Of a DNA stretch of 64,000 nucleotides, positions 62,304 to 64,000 are shown piece after piece. The notes below the pieces were generated by a model. The model worked only from the letters and a program-made list of their open reading frames with translations, was not told where the DNA came from and did not search any database. Position 1 is the stretch's first letter; the number at the start of each line of letters is the position of its first letter. A program made the translations under genes and the position numbers. The DNA is taken from NCBI RefSeq assembly GCF_039534915.1, contig NZ_BAAAWE010000001.1, positions 8,122,001-8,186,000 on the forward strand, in the 5' to 3' direction. This DNA is from Streptomyces roseofulvus (GTDB lineage Bacteria; Actinomycetota; Actinomycetes; Streptomycetales; Streptomycetaceae).

Positions 62304-63329
62304 TCATACGGCGATGAAAGCATCGCTCCAGTCCCAGGGCAGACAGCAGCGCTCGAGTGACACCCGGCTTTCATCGCCCCGATGGATCAGTGCCGTGACC
62401 GGCCGCCGGGCACGACTCCGGCCGCTGCGTTCGACCTCCCCCAGGGCCGGTGCGCACTTGTGGTGCCGGGCGAGCCACTCCGCCACCGGCATCTGCCATC
62501 TGCCCGGCGGCAGCCCGAACTCACCCGCCAGTCGGGACAACTCAGCCACCAGACCGGCCTCTGCCCCCGTCCAGGGCCCGCCAGGCCGGTCCGCCCGCTG
62601 CTGCTCGTAACGCAGCAGAGCCCTGGCCACCCACAGAGCCTCCGGATACACCAGCAGCCATGCCGTCTCGACGTTCCCGGGCTCAAGCCCGGCCCGATCG
62701 GCCCGGTCGGCCCACCGGCGGGTCATGGGGGCGCGGCGCCACCACGAGCCGGTGACGGCGAAGGCATCCGCGACCAGCATCGCCCCGGCTGGCCCGAACC
62801 GCCGCTCGAGCCGGCCCCGCCTGCGATGCGCGCGCACCGTCTCCGGCAGCCGGGCCAGGTCAACCCCTCCCGGCCCGTCCTGGCGTACATGGGTGAACCG
62901 GCCGTGCCGTTCGCAGATCCGCCACCTCTCCGGCCAGACCTGCCACACCTCACCCCAGCCCCCGCCGCGTGCCGCCGCACACAATCCGCAGCCCGGCACC
63001 AGATAGTGCGCCAGCGGCTGCCACGGCCACTCCCACCGCGCCTGATCACCTGGCAGAAGGTGGGATTCCCGCAGGTGCGGCAGGGCCCACCGCAGCCGAG
63101 CGGACGGCACGCCGAGCATCTGCGCGAGCCGGTCCGCCGCCGCACCGCTCAGCAGCACCTCCGCCAGATGCGGAGGCAGGGCCTGCTGCCTGGGCGGCCC
63201 GTCACCCAGTTCGGCGAGCAGGAAGTCGACCTCCACCCCCTGCACACCGGCCACCCGCCACAAGAACGAGCAGTTCGACTCGTGCGCCATGAAGCGCACC
63301 GGTTGCCGCGACAGGCTCCTGCCCCACAT
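62304..63329 (-). CDS. tniQ: TniQ-family target-selection protein
   Basis: About 341 residues. The N-terminus has the TniQ pattern HESNCSFLWRVAGVQGV, then a zinc-finger region (PGCGLCAAARG ... WRICERHGRF) with two CxxC/CxxH pairs, and a helical C-terminus with a helix-turn-helix (SRLAGEFGLPPGRWQMPVAE). TniQ/TnsD proteins recruit the transposition complex to a target. The ATG at 63329 is preferred; a TTG at 63341 is possible. It opens the operon, and its promoter must lie in the 300 bp between it and the divergent helicase gene. No Cas protein is near, so CRISPR-guided targeting is not indicated. Confidence 0.85.
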   Translation of the reverse strand: MWGRSLSRQPVRFMAHESNCSFLWRVAGVQGVEVDFLLAELGDGPPRQQALPPHLAEVLLSGAAADRLAQMLGVPSARLRWALPHLRESHLLPGDQARWEWPWQPLAHYLVPGCGLCAAARGGGWGEVWQVWPERWRICERHGRFTHVRQDGPGGVDLARLPETVRAHRRRGRLERRFGPAGAMLVADAFAVTGSWWRRAPMTRRWADRADRAGLEPGNVETAWLLVYPEALWVARALLRYEQQRADRPGGPWTGAEAGLVAELSRLAGEFGLPPGRWQMPVAEWLARHHKCAPALGEVERSGRSRARRPVTALIHRGDESRVSLERCCLPWDWSDAFIAV

Positions 63330-63341
63330 CGCGTTTTCCAA

Positions 63342-63638
63342 CGTTCCGCCCCCGCCCCGCTTTCACTGCTGCCCGGTTACGGGCGCCACTCCCGCGCAGT
63401 CCTTGCTGATCCTTAGTCCGCGTCCCGGTCCCTGGGTCCGGGTGACGCCGCACGGCTGTTCCGTGGGGATCTCTAAGCCGGTGTGGCACTGCGCTCTCTA
63501 CCACGGCGCACCCGTTGCCGACGGGAGAGTTCACCCCCAGGAGTGAGGAGACCCGCATCGAGCACCCGACGCCGCACGCCCGGTCCGCATTCTGCCCCTT
63601 GAAGCCCGTCATTTGCTTGAGCCGGGGGGAGCCGTCCT
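63342..63638. promoter_or_regulatory. Divergent intergenic region between tniQ and helicase genes
   Basis: The 297 bp hold no convincing gene. Both flanking genes need promoters here. I looked for repeated TnsB-type binding sites and saw none clear by eye. GGGGGGA eight bases before the GTG at 63639 is the helicase ribosome site. Confidence 0.5.
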
Positions 63639-64000
63639 GTGCTGCACGACCTGCCTGCCCAACGCCTGCCCAGCGAACTGTGGACGCGCCAGCGCGCTGC
63701 GGCGGACTGTGTCCTCAACGACTTCGCCATGGGCCATGCGCGTGTGCAGGTCATCATGCCGTGCGGCACGGGAAAGACCCATCTCGCCGTGCACATCGCC
63801 CACGAAGTCGCCCCCGACAGCCGCAGCCTGACCGTGATGCCGACCCTGGACCTGCTCAACCAGACCGCCCGCGTCTGGCACAACTCCGGTCGGCCCGGCC
63901 ACTACGTCGGACTGTGCTCCGACAAGCAGACCAGCGAACCCGTCCTGAGCGGCGTGCTCACCATGACCAGCGACCCCGCCCGGCTGGCCGCCGCCGTGCG
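63639..64000 (+). CDS. Superfamily 2 DEAD/DEAH-type helicase, N-terminal part (runs off the window)
   Basis: From the GTG at 63639 the frame reads PAQRLPSELWTRQRAAADCV (Q-motif-like), QVIMPCGTGKTHLAVHIAHE (Walker A, motif I) and LTVMPTLDLLNQTARVWHNS (motif Ia), continuing SDKQTSEPVLSGVLTMTSDP. This is the start of a helicase family I recall from Streptomyces. Motif II and the rest lie beyond 64000. It is divergent from tniQ and could belong to the same mobile module, or be the host gene beside it. Confidence 0.8.
   Translation, partial: MLHDLPAQRLPSELWTRQRAAADCVLNDFAMGHARVQVIMPCGTGKTHLAVHIAHEVAPDSRSLTVMPTLDLLNQTARVWHNSGRPGHYVGLCSDKQTSEPVLSGVLTMTSDPARLAAAV

Noticed and set aside
57921..63329. 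CRISPR-associated transposon (CAST)
   Set aside because: The operon has TniQ and Tns proteins but no Cas12k or Cascade gene in the window, and the CRISPR relic is 24 kb away and of unrelated decayed type.

Overview
The window is very GC-rich, has strong G/C bias at third codon positions, AGGAGG-type ribosome sites and GTG/TTG starts. Its gene families (DUF5954, DUF4097, secreted FG-GAP proteins, replication-relaxation proteins, SUKH genes) are typical of Streptomyces. It looks like an accessory region, such as a chromosome arm or a large linear plasmid: intact genes sit as islands among insertion sequences, truncated plasmid genes and duplicated blocks. No ribosomal, tRNA or core housekeeping gene was seen, apart from one acyl-CoA synthetase.

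Layout. 0.1-7.5 kb: a minus-strand group of a HerA/VirB4-like ATPase, a repetitive hypothetical protein, a membrane TraG/D-like protein and a HEAT-like repeat protein. 7.6-15.1 kb: insertion-sequence debris (IS110 remnants, intact and broken IS5-family elements) around small immunity-like genes, a Nudix hydrolase and decayed nfeD/flotillin genes. 15.2-23 kb: a DUF4097 gene, two secreted FG-GAP proteins, a relaxation-protein fragment and small membrane proteins. 24.1-28.5 kb: a single large P-loop NTPase of about 1,457 residues. 28.5-35.5 kb: broken genes (relaxation protein, IstB, IstA, ISL3), 12-bp iteron-like arrays, a decaying type I-E CRISPR relic without cas genes, and SUKH and Imm1-like genes. 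35.8-43.6 kb: the acyl-CoA synthetase, a truncated metalloprotease, another SUKH gene, DUF5954, and a long IS5-type element that carries a passenger gene. 43.7-49.5 kb: a palindrome-rich block and second copies of both the iteron block and the DUF4097 block, plus another IS5 element and another relaxation-protein remnant. 50.5-52 kb: a protein with six tandem zinc-ribbon modules fused to a GIY-YIG-like domain. 53.1-57.7 kb: an Avs-like STAND NTPase with a PD-(D/E)XK-like N-terminus. 57.9-64 kb: a compact tniQ-tnsA-tnsB-tnsC operon of Tn7 type and, divergently, the start of a superfamily 2 helicase.

The right end is the most promising part. The TnsB homologue keeps its DDE residues, but by alignment from memory the TnsA homologue has lost all three catalytic positions and the TnsC homologue has degenerate Walker A and B motifs. 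The reading frames are nevertheless intact and coupled by 4-nt overlaps. Next to this operon lie the Avs-like gene and the zinc-ribbon/GIY-YIG gene, so the module may be an unusual Tn7-like element, or a repurposed one, carrying defence cargo. Element ends were not located, so cargo status is inference.

The rest shows how such an island is built. At least three replication-relaxation fragments, two copies of an iteron block with 7 and 6 units, and two DUF4097 copies whose coding parts are almost identical while their flanks have diverged all point to repeated plasmid-type integrations followed by decay and gene conversion.
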